From the NCBI RefSeq assembly GCF_009762775.1, contig NZ_CP046401.1:4240001-4304000 (forward strand): 64,000 bases of DNA, in the 5' to 3' direction. Each line of letters opens with the position of its first letter. Position 1 is the stretch's first letter. A program made the translations under genes and the position numbers. Source of the stretch: Maribellus comscasis. GTDB taxonomy: Bacteria > Bacteroidota > Bacteroidia > Bacteroidales > Prolixibacteraceae. The notes under the pieces were generated by a model. It had not been told where the DNA came from. It saw only the letters and a list, made by a program, of their open reading frames with translations, and made no database searches. This document shows, piece by piece, positions 35,108 to 45,159 of the stretch.

Positions 35108-37669
35108 ATGCAACAGAGACTAAAACCATTATTTATATTTTTGAAATTGTCCTTTTTTATATTGGTGCTAATAAATCATGATAAGCTTGTTGCTCAGGTA
35201 TCGAATGGTAGTATTCCGGAGAGTTTTTATTCAACAACTAAAAGTTTGGAAATAGTACCATCTGTTTTGCTCGATTCGGTTAAAATAAATGAAAGATTGA
35301 CAGAGGATACCGATTCAGGAATTCCAAACCGGTTTGGAGTTGTTCAAAAAGTTCAAATTAATATTTCTGAAGAAGGTATAAAAAGCAACAATAACGGTGT
35401 TAATATATGGAGGTATGAGCTTCGATGTCCGGATGCTGTTTCATTGGGTGTTTTTTTTAAAACTTACAAACTGCCCGATGGCGCTGCCGTGTACATTTAC
35501 AGCCCTGATCGGAAACGTTTAAGAGGAGGCTTTACAAACCAAAATAATAATTCGGGGACCCAACTCATGCTTGCTGATTTTCCCGGAAATGAGCTGGTAA
35601 TTGAATACAATGAACCTGATGATGCAGTGTTTCAGGGGGAGTTGGTCGTGGGGTATGTGTCAAGAGCTTATAAGGAATTAAGTTCGGCTGCAAATGAATG
35701 GATTCAGATAAATTGTGCTGAAGGTGAAGACTGGCAAACCGAAAAACATGCGGTTTGTTTAATGTCGTTTGTTGAATTTCCTTATACTTATTATTGTTCG
35801 GGGGCTTTGGTAAATAATGCAAGGCAGGATGAAACGCCCTACTTTTTAACGGCAAATCATTGTATCAGCTCCAATTCGGTTGCCAGTACCTTGGTCACAT
35901 ATTTTAACTATGAGAACTCCGGTTGCGAGAGTAATGATGCTTCACTGGAGCAATCTCTCTCCGGGGCTGAATTACATGCAACGAACTCCTATTCCGATTT
36001 TACCCTTTTGGAGCTTTCTGAGCATCCGCCGGAAGAATATCAAACTTATTTTGCCGGATGGAACGCAAGCGATGATGAACCTTCGGAAGGAACCAGTATT
36101 CACCACCCGGAAGGAAGTTACAAATGTATTGCATTGGAGTATGATGCTCCGGAGAGTTACCGTTATTTGATTCAGTGGGAAGATAATAGTCGCTCTATGC
36201 CAAATACACACTGGGAAGTGTTTTATGACGCAGGAACCGATGAAAGTGGTTCGTCTGGTTGCCCTTTATTTGATGAAAACAAGAGAATTATAGGGCAGTT
36301 ACATGGAGGAGATGAAACCAGTTCACTTTTTGGGAAATTTTCTGTTTCCTGGGATTACAGTTCCGAATCCGAAGAACAACTTAAAACCTGGCTGGATCCT
36401 GACGATACCGGGCTTCTTCGTTTAGACGGTGTTGATTATCGCAGCGCTCCTTCTGCCGATTTTAGTGCCGATGTGTCTGTTGCGTGTTTGAATACAACCG
36501 TTTATTTTACTGACGAAACCACTTTTTCGCCTTCCATTTGGTCGTGGGAATTTAGCCCTTCAACAGTCGCATTTGTAAACGGAACAGATAAAAATTCGCA
36601 AAACCCGGAAGTTGTGTTCGCTGAAGAGGGGGTATATTCGGTTACTTTAATTGCGGGAAATACGAATGGTTACGACACACTTGTTTCAGAAAACTTAATT
36701 GAGGCAGTTGCAAATCTAAATGTATCTTTTATCGATTTCTCCGATGAAGTAAGATTGTGCGGAAGCGAAATTCAGAATTATGTGTTTCATGCTACTGGCG
36801 CTAATGAATTTTTGTTTGAAGCGGAAGAGGAGTATTTTGACATTGAAGCCGGAGCCGATTCGCTCGTTTTGTCACTAAAGGATGCTGCCAAAGAATATGG
36901 TTCATTTGATACGTATATAAAAGTTACAGGAAGCCACGGCGCTTGCACAACGTCTGATAGTGTGTTGCTCCATGTTATCCAGCAGGCAAACGACAATATT
37001 GGAAATGCAATCGCTTTGCATTTGGGAAGGAACGCATATTTTTCAAATGAATGTGCTACAGCGGAGGACAATGAGCCTTATCCGCCTGCCTCCGGCTGCC
37101 TGGTTGAAAACAGTTGGTGTCCGGCTTCGGGAAGCGGAGTTGTCGATAATTCGATATGGTTTACTTTTCAGGGACCGGCTAGCGGGAGAATCACCATTAG
37201 AACAGAAGGATTTGACACGCAGATAGCGTTGTATGAAGCCGACTCATACAGCGATGTGTTAAATGATAATTATACCATTCTGGCTGCAGCCGACAATACA
37301 TCATCGGGCAACGAAGCCGTTATTGAAGACCTGAAAGTTACACCATTTCAAACCTACTGGCTTCAGGTTGACGGATACAATGGTGATTATGGTGAACTAA
37401 CAATTAATCTGATAAGTAATTCCATTGAAATTTACCCAAATCCTTCAACCGGAGTTTTTAATATAACACTCGCAAATGAAAAAGAGGGAAACGTTCAGTT
37501 GGACGTATTTTCTGTTAACGGTAAAAGAATATACTCAGGTACACGCGAAGTAACTTACGACTCAAATACAGTAAGCCTTGATTTAACCGGAAAACCTGCA
37601 GGCATTTACTTTTTCAGGATGACTGAAAATAGCACCGTTATAACCCGGAAAATTGTTTTAGTACACTGA
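35108..37669 (+). CDS. T9SS-exported trypsin-like serine peptidase
   Basis: An 853-residue secreted protease of the lysyl-endopeptidase-like S1 group. After a signal peptide and a propeptide-like domain (about 30-195) comes the catalytic domain with the triad His in LTANHCIS (about 253), Asp in YSDFTLLEL (about 297) and Ser in SGSSGCPLFD (about 383). A PKD-like domain (about 455-545), an Ig-like stretch and a pre-peptidase-like beta domain (about 630-765) follow. The last 75 residues (IEIYPNPSTGVFNI ... GIYFFRM, ITRKIV) are a T9SS type A sorting domain, so the protein is exported and often surface-anchored. It is monocistronic. Confidence 0.92.
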   Translation: MQQRLKPLFIFLKLSFFILVLINHDKLVAQVSNGSIPESFYSTTKSLEIVPSVLLDSVKINERLTEDTDSGIPNRFGVVQKVQINISEEGIKSNNNGVNIWRYELRCPDAVSLGVFFKTYKLPDGAAVYIYSPDRKRLRGGFTNQNNNSGTQLMLADFPGNELVIEYNEPDDAVFQGELVVGYVSRAYKELSSAANEWIQINCAEGEDWQTEKHAVCLMSFVEFPYTYYCSGALVNNARQDETPYFLTANHCISSNSVASTLVTYFNYENSGCESNDASLEQSLSGAELHATNSYSDFTLLELSEHPPEEYQTYFAGWNASDDEPSEGTSIHHPEGSYKCIALEYDAPESYRYLIQWEDNSRSMPNTHWEVFYDAGTDESGSSGCPLFDENKRIIGQLHGGDETSSLFGKFSVSWDYSSESEEQLKTWLDPDDTGLLRLDGVDYRSAPSADFSADVSVACLNTTVYFTDETTFSPSIWSWEFSPSTVAFVNGTDKNSQNPEVVFAEEGVYSVTLIAGNTNGYDTLVSENLIEAVANLNVSFIDFSDEVRLCGSEIQNYVFHATGANEFLFEAEEEYFDIEAGADSLVLSLKDAAKEYGSFDTYIKVTGSHGACTTSDSVLLHVIQQANDNIGNAIALHLGRNAYFSNECATAEDNEPYPPASGCLVENSWCPASGSGVVDNSIWFTFQGPASGRITIRTEGFDTQIALYEADSYSDVLNDNYTILAAADNTSSGNEAVIEDLKVTPFQTYWLQVDGYNGDYGELTINLISNSIEIYPNPSTGVFNITLANEKEGNVQLDVFSVNGKRIYSGTREVTYDSNTVSLDLTGKPAGIYFFRMTENSTVITRKIVLVH

Positions 37670-37670
37670 A

Positions 37671-38213
37671 CTATTTTACCAGCTTCGAAATAGCCCTGAA
37701 TTCGGGTGCTCCCGCAGTCCGGGTAAGTTCGAACAGAATCGATTCATACGAAGTCATCATAATTCCTTCATAACGAAAACGTTCTTTTGCTGTGTCTATG
37801 CTTTCTTTTGAGCGCGACGAAACACAATCCATAACAACCAACGGGTTTAGACCTGCTTCTTTTAAATCAACCGCAGTTTGTAACACACAAACATGTGATT
37901 CAATCCCGCAGATAATTACATTTTCAGCACCCGATATCTTTAACTTTTCGACTACTTTAGGCTCGTCGCAACAGCTAAAATCATGTTTTTCAACGTAATC
38001 AAAATCAGCAATTGTTGTTTTAATTCCCGGAAGTGTTTCACCTAAACCTTTGGTATATTGTTGGGTTACGATGGTTGGCACGGAAAGCTCTTTTAACCCG
38101 TTTAGTAAAATCGCACAATTTTTTAGCAAATTTTCTTTTTCCCACATTACAGGAAACAGACGTTCCTGAATATCAATAACCAATCCTACTGTATTTTCTT
38201 TTGTAATCCTCAT
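37671..38213 (-). CDS. Isochorismatase-like cysteine hydrolase
   Basis: A 180-residue cytoplasmic hydrolase. The triad is visible: Asp14 in GLVIDIQERLFPV, Lys in QQYTKGLGET, and Cys in GIESHVCVLQTA, with the cis-peptide region before it. It most resembles YcaC/isochorismatase-family hydrolases acting on small amides or unknown substrates. It ends 2 bp from the stop of the convergent T9SS peptidase gene. It is preceded by the SIS isomerase gene 51 bp upstream and may share its transcript. Confidence 0.87.
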   Translation of the reverse strand: MRITKENTVGLVIDIQERLFPVMWEKENLLKNCAILLNGLKELSVPTIVTQQYTKGLGETLPGIKTTIADFDYVEKHDFSCCDEPKVVEKLKISGAENVIICGIESHVCVLQTAVDLKEAGLNPLVVMDCVSSRSKESIDTAKERFRYEGIMMTSYESILFELTRTAGAPEFRAISKLVK

Positions 38214-38264
38214 TTTTAATCAACTAAATTTTTTTTACCAGCAAATTATTAGCTGGCATTCTGT

Positions 38265-38900
38265 TTACTTTTTTGTCTTGTCTTGTTCTTCTTTTAATAT
38301 CCTCGCCTGCAAACGAGACTTATCGCCCAGATAGCCACCGTGATGACGTTTGGCGTATTCTTCGCTGGTAAAACCAATTTTGTTCATAAGTGAAACTACC
38401 AATGCATCACCAATTACCGTCATTACGGTTGTCGATGTTGTTGGAGAAAGCCCAAGAGGGCATACTTCAGAAGGATTTCCGGTGTAAATAAATGCATCTG
38501 CAGATTTTGCCAGAATGCTTTCCGGGTTTCCGGAGATAACTATCAACGGCAAACCGGGATGAAGGATTTCTGCCAGCTCAACCAATTCTATAATCTCACG
38601 GGTTTTCCCTGAGTTTGAAATCAGGAATAATACATCGTTTTCCTGTACAACACCCAAATCTCCATGTTGCGAATCACTTGGATGTAAAAATACCGATGGA
38701 GTGCCTGTAGAACTTAATGTTGTGGCTATATTAAGTGCTATTTGACCAGCTTTCCCCATGCCGCTGGCAACCAGTTTTCCCTTTTTTTTATGTACCCTTT
38801 CAAAAATCAAGTCAACGGCTTTTACAAAATTGTCTGTTACAGGAATACTCTTAATGGCTTCTGCTTCCTGCTCAATTACTTTTCTGATGGCTTCTTTCAT
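38265..38900 (-). CDS. SIS-domain sugar-phosphate isomerase (KpsF/GutQ family, no CBS)
   Basis: A 211-residue aldo-keto isomerase-like protein. The SIS core has ASGMGKAGQIALNIATTLSSTGTPSVFLHPSDSQHGDLG and FLISNSGKTREIIEL, closely matching arabinose-5-phosphate isomerases (KdsD/KpsF), which make the precursor of Kdo. The C-terminal CBS pair found in the usual 320-residue enzymes is absent, as in some Bacteroidota paralogues. It ends KRHHGGYLGDKSRLQARI. The exact pentose or hexose phosphate is uncertain. It diverges from sucC. Confidence 0.88.
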   Translation of the reverse strand: MKEAIRKVIEQEAEAIKSIPVTDNFVKAVDLIFERVHKKKGKLVASGMGKAGQIALNIATTLSSTGTPSVFLHPSDSQHGDLGVVQENDVLFLISNSGKTREIIELVELAEILHPGLPLIVISGNPESILAKSADAFIYTGNPSEVCPLGLSPTTSTTVMTVIGDALVVSLMNKIGFTSEEYAKRHHGGYLGDKSRLQARILKEEQDKTKK

Positions 38901-39081
38901 ACTCGAAAATTTGTCGCAAATCTAAGTGAAAAAAACGAGCAAACAGAATTTATATTTTCAGGATAGTAATGAAATTTTCGTTGATAATAAATTACACGTA
39001 TGTTTTTGTTCATAATGCACACATGTTAAATGTCATAAAAAAAATCTACATATTGATAGGTATGAATATATTAATATTTGG

Positions 39082-39089
39082 TACTTTTG
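39082..39089 (+). promoter_or_regulatory. -7 promoter box (TACTTTTG) for sucCD
   Basis: An exact TAnnTTTG match lies 39 bp upstream of the sucC start. Confidence 0.5.
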
Positions 39090-39127
39090 CGGGATATTTT
39101 TTTACTTCTATATTCTAATAAATAAAG

Positions 39128-40261
39128 ATGAAAATTCACGAATATCAAGCCCGAAATCTATTCAGGAAGTACGGGATTCCTGTCCCGGATGGTGTTGTTT
39201 GCCATTCGGTAGAAGAAGTTTTAGAAAAAGTTCCTAACGACGACAAACTTCGTGTGGTTAAAGCACAGGTTCATGTTGGTGGCCGCGGGAAAGCTGGTGG
39301 TGTAAAACTGGCAAAATCCAAAGAGGAAGCAGTTGAAAAAGCAAAGCAAATCCTCGGTATGGACATCAAAGGACTGACAGTTGAAAAAGTGCTGGTTGCC
39401 GACGCAGTTGACATTGAAAAAGAGTTTTACGTTGGGTTAATTAATGATCGGAATGCAAAAGCGGTGACTTTAATGGCCAGTGCCGAAGGTGGTGTTGAAA
39501 TTGAAGAAGTTGCCCGTGTTTCTCCGGAAAAAATTATTAAAATGGCAATCGATCCCACCATGGGATTAATGGATTGGCAGGCACGGAAAATAGCTTTACA
39601 ACTATTTAGCGACCCGAAAGAGGTGCGTCAGGCAGCAGCTATTTTGGTAAAATTGTACAAATTGTATGTTGAAAGCGATTCTTCGCTGGCAGAAATCAAC
39701 CCGCTGGTTCTGACACCCGACGGACAGGTTTTAGCCATCGACGGCAAAATGAATTTTGACGATAACGCTTTGTATCGTCAAAAGGAAATTCTGAAAATGC
39801 GCGAAGTTACTGAAGACGAGCAAAAAGAAATTGATGCCAACGAAAAAGGACTTTCGTATGTAAAGCTCGACGGTAATATTGGCTGTATGGTGAACGGCGC
39901 TGGCCTGGCAATGGCTACGATGGATATGATTAAGTTGTATGGTGGTGAACCGGCCAACTTTCTTGATATCGGTGGTTCTTCCAATCCGCAAAAGGTGGTT
40001 GATGCTATGAATATCCTGCTAAGCGATAAAAACGTTACAGCAGTAATGATTAACATTTTTGGTGGTATTACCCGCTGCGATGATGTTGCACGAGGTTTGG
40101 TAACGGCTCTTACTGAGATTAAAACTGAAATTCCGGTTGTAATCCGCTTGTCGGGAACCAACGCCAAAGAAGGCCTGGAAATTATTAAGGATTATGGGTT
40201 GCCAACAGTTTCAACCATGAGTGAAGCTGCTCAGAAAGCGATCGAGTTAAGTCAAAAGTAA
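39128..40261 (+). CDS. sucC: Succinyl-CoA ligase, beta subunit
   Basis: A 377-residue ATP-grasp subunit of the TCA-cycle enzyme that interconverts succinyl-CoA and succinate with formation of ATP or GTP. MKIHEYQARNLFRKYGIPVP, QVHVGGRGKAGGVKLA and the C-terminal GGSSNPQKVVDAM and FGGITRCDDVA blocks are family hallmarks. It lies 21 bp before sucD, so both are co-transcribed from the box at 39082. Length is normal. Confidence 0.96.
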   Translation: MKIHEYQARNLFRKYGIPVPDGVVCHSVEEVLEKVPNDDKLRVVKAQVHVGGRGKAGGVKLAKSKEEAVEKAKQILGMDIKGLTVEKVLVADAVDIEKEFYVGLINDRNAKAVTLMASAEGGVEIEEVARVSPEKIIKMAIDPTMGLMDWQARKIALQLFSDPKEVRQAAAILVKLYKLYVESDSSLAEINPLVLTPDGQVLAIDGKMNFDDNALYRQKEILKMREVTEDEQKEIDANEKGLSYVKLDGNIGCMVNGAGLAMATMDMIKLYGGEPANFLDIGGSSNPQKVVDAMNILLSDKNVTAVMINIFGGITRCDDVARGLVTALTEIKTEIPVVIRLSGTNAKEGLEIIKDYGLPTVSTMSEAAQKAIELSQK

Positions 40262-40282
40262 CATGTCAAAAAGAAGGAAGCA

Positions 40283-41155
40283 ATGAGCATTTTAATAAAT
40301 AAAGATACCAAAGTTTTAGTACAGGGAATTACCGGTCGCGACGGTGCATTCCACACGTCAAAAATGTTGGATTACGGTACCAATATTGTTGGCGGAATTT
40401 CTCCCGGAAAAGGAGGAAGTGATGTTGGCGGAGTTCCGGTTTTTAATACTGTTGAAGAAGCGGTTAAAGCAACCGGAGCCAATGCATCTGTTATTTTTGT
40501 TCCTGCTCCGTTTGCGGGAGATGCTATTTTGGAAGCAAGTTATGCAGGCGTGGAACTGGTGGTTTGTATTACCGAACATGTTCCGGTTCAGGACATGATT
40601 AAAGTTACTCCTGTTCTTAAACGTAACGGAACAAAACTGGTAGGAGCCAATTGCCCCGGCCTGATTACTCCGGAAGAGTGTTTGATTGGAATTCTTCCGG
40701 CTATGATTTTTAAAAAAGGAAATATTGGTTTGATTTCGCGTTCGGGGACGTTGACCTACGAAGTTGTAAATATGCTTACCGAAAATGGGTTGGGGCAGTC
40801 AACATGTGTAGGAATTGGTGGTGATTCTGTTTCAGGATTGTATTTTATCGATTTGCTCGAAAGATATGAAAATGACCCGGAAACAGATGCAGTCGTTTTA
40901 ATTGGTGAAATTGGTGGTGATGCGGAAGAACAGGCGGCCGCATTTATCAAAGAAAAGATGACCAAACCTGTGGTGGCATTTATCGCAGGCCAGTCGGCTC
41001 CTCCCGGAAAACGTATGGGACATGCAGGGGCTATTATTTCAAGTGGTGCAGGTACAGCAGAGGAAAAAGTAAAAGCATTTAATGAGGCTGGGGTTCCTGT
41101 AGCAAAAGAGCCAAACCAAATACCAGGTTTAGTAAAGGAAAAGCTGGGATTGTAA
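40283..41155 (+). CDS. sucD: Succinyl-CoA ligase, alpha subunit
   Basis: A 290-residue CoA-binding subunit. [20 protein letters not shown] is the CoA-binding start, [10 protein letters not shown] is conserved, and the phosphohistidine lies in GHAGAIIS (about residue 248). A canonical hairpin terminator follows, closing the sucCD operon. Confidence 0.96.
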   Translation: MSILINKDTKVLVQGITGRDGAFHTSKMLDYGTNIVGGISPGKGGSDVGGVPVFNTVEEAVKATGANASVIFVPAPFAGDAILEASYAGVELVVCITEHVPVQDMIKVTPVLKRNGTKLVGANCPGLITPEECLIGILPAMIFKKGNIGLISRSGTLTYEVVNMLTENGLGQSTCVGIGGDSVSGLYFIDLLERYENDPETDAVVLIGEIGGDAEEQAAAFIKEKMTKPVVAFIAGQSAPPGKRMGHAGAIISSGAGTAEEKVKAFNEAGVPVAKEPNQIPGLVKEKLGL

Positions 41156-41181
41156 AAAACTACTATTATATTTTTTTCAAT

Positions 41182-41218
41182 AAAGCCGACCACTGAGAAA
41201 GTGGCCGGCTTTTTTTTG
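41182..41218 (+). terminator. Terminator of sucCD
   Basis: AAAGCCGACCAC (41182-41193) and GTGGCCGGCTTT (41201-41212) pair with a single A-C mismatch, followed by an eight-T run. Confidence 0.9.
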
Positions 41219-41333
41219 TAAATTTTCCAAGCTGATGTCAGTTTACAATGAATTGTGAGTACTCTAACTTCAGCTGTAACTTGTATCGAGTGTTGATAAT
41301 CATTGAATTATAAAGATGCGTATGTTTTTTTAA

Positions 41334-41341
41334 TATATTTG
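41334..41341 (+). promoter_or_regulatory. -7 promoter box (TATATTTG) for the hybrid kinase
   Basis: An exact TAnnTTTG match lies 21 bp before the start codon of the histidine kinase gene. Confidence 0.45.
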
Positions 41342-41361
41342 AGGAAAATCAGGGTAAACAT

Positions 41362-44300
41362 ATGAAATCAGAATCCTCCCATAGAAAGAAAGATCTTCCG
41401 GAAGAAAGAAAATCAGGAAATGAAGAGTTGGTTGCAGAATTGCTAAAGCAAAAGCAAAAACTGGAAAACGAGATTCAACAAAAAAATAAGAAGCTTCAGC
41501 AGTTGGAAACAATTTCTAATCTAATGCCGGGAGCCTCTTTCCAATTCTCAGCAGACAAAGAAGGTAATTTTCATATGGATTATCTTAGCAAAGGAGCGGA
41601 GAAGATTTTTAACAAGCCGATTTCCGAATTACAGGATCCGAATAAAATGATGGGGGGACTGCACCCAAATGACCAAAATGAATTTTTGTTATCCATAAAA
41701 GAATCGATGGATGAAATGTCGTTATGGGATCATAAATATCGTGTAAAATCAAACAGAGACAATTCGTATATATGGATACACGGTAAATCTCAGCCGGAAA
41801 AAACAGCAGATGGAACGGTTATTTGGAATGGATTACTAATGGATGTAACACATCAGAAAAATACAGAGGAGGAAGTATCCCGACAAAAAGATGAATTTGA
41901 AATCCTGATCAACAAAATGATTGACGGGTATGCAAAACACAAAATTATTTGTGATAAAAAGGGAAATGCAATCGATTATGAAACTCTGGAGGTAAACGCA
42001 GCATATGAAAATCTTTTAAATATTAAAAAAGAAGAAGTTGTTGGGAGGAAAGCAAGTGAAATTCTGCCGGCTGAAGAATTGAAAAGATGGCTGGAAAATT
42101 TTGGTCCGGTGGCTTTAAAAGGCGAGACAACAAAATATGTAATTTATTCTGAAAATAACAAAAGGTATTTTGAAGGAACCGCTTTCTCTCAGAAAAAGGG
42201 ACAGTTTACAGTAACCTTTTCTGATATAACCCAACACAAAAAGACACTTGAAGAAATAACTTCCGTTAATGAACATCTTAAGGCAAGAGAACATCAATTA
42301 GAAGACTCCAACCAGCGCTTAGCTGTAAATGATGCAGAACTTCGGAGAAGTAAAGAAATGGCCGAAAGCTATCTTAATATTGCTGCTGAAATTATTTTGA
42401 GACTAAATCGTAAAGGAGAAGTAATTTTACTCAATGATAGTGGATATAAATTACTTGGATATGAAAAAGGTGAACTGGAAGGTAAAAACTGGTTTAATAC
42501 ATGTTTGCCAATTGAAACAGGAAGGGAGCTTGGTAATCGTTTCTATGATAGAATTGAAAGAAAGGAGGAGTTCCTGAACTTTGATTCGGAAATTGTCACA
42601 AAAACAGGGGAATATAAAACTCTTTTATGGCATAATACATTTTTAAAAGACGAGAAAGGTAATATTATCGGTACGCTTAGTTCTGGTGAAGATATAACAG
42701 AATGGAAAAAAGCAGAAAATGAAATTCAAAAACATAATATATTTTTAAATGCCATTATTGATAACAGTTTGATACCCAATTTTATTACTGGTGTTGACGG
42801 AACGCTCGTAAGGGCTAATAACGCTTTATTCAAACATTTAAAAATTAATAATGAAGATGTTGTTGGGAAATACAATCTGTTGAAAGATAAAAATCTGGTG
42901 GAACAAAATTTAATGCCGAAAGTCAGAACTGTATTTCAAAAAAAGAAATCTGTTAGGTTTATTATGAAGTGGTTTGGCTATCGTTCGGGGTTTTCAACTT
43001 TATCAGAGGCGAATAACCCCTGGATTGATGTTACCATGTTTCCAATTTTGAACGAAAACGGAAATTTGACTAATGTGGTTTGCCAATGGATTGATATTAC
43101 AATTCAAAAGGAAGCTGAAATCGCCTTGCTGACAAATGAGTCAAGATATAGAAAGGCACAGGAAGCCGGACATATTGGTAGTTGGGAATATAATATACAA
43201 GATGGTACTTTTTGGGGGTCTGATGAGGGTAAAAGAATTTACAATCTTGATTTGACAAAAGAGGCGTTCTCAGGAGAAGAGGTCATGGATTTAGTAGTCG
43301 AAGAAGACAAAGACAGGGTTAATCAGGCACTTATCGATCTGATAAATGAAAATAAGCCCTATGATATTGAATTTACAGTTATACCGCAAAATACCACTGA
43401 ACGTAGAATTATTCACTCTACAGCAGAATTGTTACGGGATAAAAAAAATAATCCGCTTAAAGTGACCGGCGTTTTGAAGGATGTTACTTTACAAAAACAA
43501 ACGGAGAAAGAGCTCATAAAAGCAAAGGAGAACGCAGAAGAAAACGAGAAAAATCTGAAGAATTCACAGGAAATCGCAAAATTGGGCGGATGGGAATTTA
43601 ATATACAAACCGGAATGTTCACTTTTACCGACAACTTTTATAAAATATTTCACACCACAGCTGAAGAATCAGGGGGGTACGAAATGACCGTTCAGGAATA
43701 TGCTGAAAAATTTGTTTATCCTGATGATATATCTGTAGTTTTGGATGAAATAGAAAAAGCTATTACATCTGAAGAACCTGGTTTTAATCGATATGTTGAA
43801 CATCGGATTTTGTATTCTGACGGGGGAAGCGGATATATTGGAGTGCGTTTTTTTGTTGAAAGGAATGCGCTGGGAGAGATTGTAAAAGTTTATGGTGTTA
43901 ACCAGGATATTACAGAAAAGAAAAATGCTGAAATAGAATTAATCAATGCAAAGAAAACGGCAGAAGACGCTGATAAATTGAAATCTGCTTTTCTTGCAAA
44001 TATGAGCCACGAGATTCGTACCCCAATGAATGGGATTTTAGGTTTCACGAGCCTGCTAAAAGAACCGGGATTAACAGGAGAAGAACAAAAAAAATATATT
44101 GAAATTATTCAAAAGAGTGGTGAGCGTTTGTTGAATACAGTAAATGATATTGTGGAAATTTCTAAAATCGAAACAGGAAACGTAAAAGTTACTTTGAAAG
44201 TTGTAAATATTACCAGGCATATTTTAACGCTGTATGAATTTTTTAGTCTAGAGGCAAAAAGAAAAGGGCTTAAATTGCTTATTGAAAACAAGCTTTCAAG

Positions 44301-45096
44301 CGATGAATCTTTAATAAAAACCGATAAAAGTAAAATAAGCTCGATTCTTTCAAATTTGTTAAAAAACGCAATAAAATTTACAAAAAGCGGAACAATAAAA
44401 ATAGGATGTGTAAAACGAGCGAACATGATTGAGTTTTTTGTTCGTGACACCGGGATAGGAATTCCTGAAAATCGCAGGGAAGCAATTTTTAATCGATTTG
44501 AGCAGGCTGATATTGGCGATTCGCGGGTTTTTGAAGGCTCCGGATTGGGGCTCTCTATTGCTAAATCTTATACGGAAATGCTTGGAGGAAAAATATGGGT
44601 CGAATCAGAAGAAAATAAAGGTTCCACGTTTTATTTTACAGTGTACCACAATGCAGAGGCTCAATTAAAAAAAGAAGGAGAGAAGAAAAGTTCAGAAGAG
44701 GAGAAATATGAGAAACTAAAAGTTCTTGTTGCTGAAGATGATGAGGTGAGTCTGATACATTTGGATATTATTTTAAAAAATGAGGTTCGGGAAATTTTAT
44801 TTGCAAAAACAGGAATTGATGCGATTGACATTGCAAAAAAGAATCCTGACATTGATGTCATTTTGATGGATATTAAAATGCCAAAAATGAATGGTCTGGA
44901 TGCTACAAAAAAAATAAGGGAATTTAACCGGGACGTCGTTATTATTGCGCAAACAGCATTTGCATTGGAAGGAGATAAACAAAAGGCAATTGATGTGGGA
45001 TGCGACGATTATATTTCAAAGCCAATAATTAAAAAAGAGATAATTTCTACAATTCAAAAAAATATGAAAAGAAAAAAAGGGTCCAGCCGTAAATAG
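41362..45096 (+). CDS. Soluble multi-PAS hybrid sensor histidine kinase
   Basis: A 1244-residue signalling protein without signal peptide or membrane helices. A coiled coil (about 12-50) leads into about six PAS/PAC units (roughly 50-170, 185-300, 335-455, 460-575, 590-715, 735-860), each closed by a D(I/V)T-type strand such as DITQHKK or DVTLQKQ. HisKA has MSHEIRTPMNG with His883. The ATPase domain shows NLLKNAIKF, DTGIGIPE and GSGLGLSIA. A C-terminal receiver domain (about 1115-1240) has its phospho-acceptor in LMDIKMP (Asp1170). With no DNA-binding output, a phosphorelay partner is needed and is not encoded next to it. It probably senses a cytoplasmic ligand or redox state. Confidence 0.92.
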   Translation: MKSESSHRKKDLPEERKSGNEELVAELLKQKQKLENEIQQKNKKLQQLETISNLMPGASFQFSADKEGNFHMDYLSKGAEKIFNKPISELQDPNKMMGGLHPNDQNEFLLSIKESMDEMSLWDHKYRVKSNRDNSYIWIHGKSQPEKTADGTVIWNGLLMDVTHQKNTEEEVSRQKDEFEILINKMIDGYAKHKIICDKKGNAIDYETLEVNAAYENLLNIKKEEVVGRKASEILPAEELKRWLENFGPVALKGETTKYVIYSENNKRYFEGTAFSQKKGQFTVTFSDITQHKKTLEEITSVNEHLKAREHQLEDSNQRLAVNDAELRRSKEMAESYLNIAAEIILRLNRKGEVILLNDSGYKLLGYEKGELEGKNWFNTCLPIETGRELGNRFYDRIERKEEFLNFDSEIVTKTGEYKTLLWHNTFLKDEKGNIIGTLSSGEDITEWKKAENEIQKHNIFLNAIIDNSLIPNFITGVDGTLVRANNALFKHLKINNEDVVGKYNLLKDKNLVEQNLMPKVRTVFQKKKSVRFIMKWFGYRSGFSTLSEANNPWIDVTMFPILNENGNLTNVVCQWIDITIQKEAEIALLTNESRYRKAQEAGHIGSWEYNIQDGTFWGSDEGKRIYNLDLTKEAFSGEEVMDLVVEEDKDRVNQALIDLINENKPYDIEFTVIPQNTTERRIIHSTAELLRDKKNNPLKVTGVLKDVTLQKQTEKELIKAKENAEENEKNLKNSQEIAKLGGWEFNIQTGMFTFTDNFYKIFHTTAEESGGYEMTVQEYAEKFVYPDDISVVLDEIEKAITSEEPGFNRYVEHRILYSDGGSGYIGVRFFVERNALGEIVKVYGVNQDITEKKNAEIELINAKKTAEDADKLKSAFLANMSHEIRTPMNGILGFTSLLKEPGLTGEEQKKYIEIIQKSGERLLNTVNDIVEISKIETGNVKVTLKVVNITRHILTLYEFFSLEAKRKGLKLLIENKLSSDESLIKTDKSKISSILSNLLKNAIKFTKSGTIKIGCVKRANMIEFFVRDTGIGIPENRREAIFNRFEQADIGDSRVFEGSGLGLSIAKSYTEMLGGKIWVESEENKGSTFYFTVYHNAEAQLKKEGEKKSSEEEKYEKLKVLVAEDDEVSLIHLDIILKNEVREILFAKTGIDAIDIAKKNPDIDVILMDIKMPKMNGLDATKKIREFNRDVVIIAQTAFALEGDKQKAIDVGCDDYISKPIIKKEIISTIQKNMKRKKGSSRK

Positions 45097-45159
45097 CTAA
45101 ACCCTCGATATTTTTTACTTATTTAGTTTATGAAACAGTGTCTGAATTTCTATCTTTCA

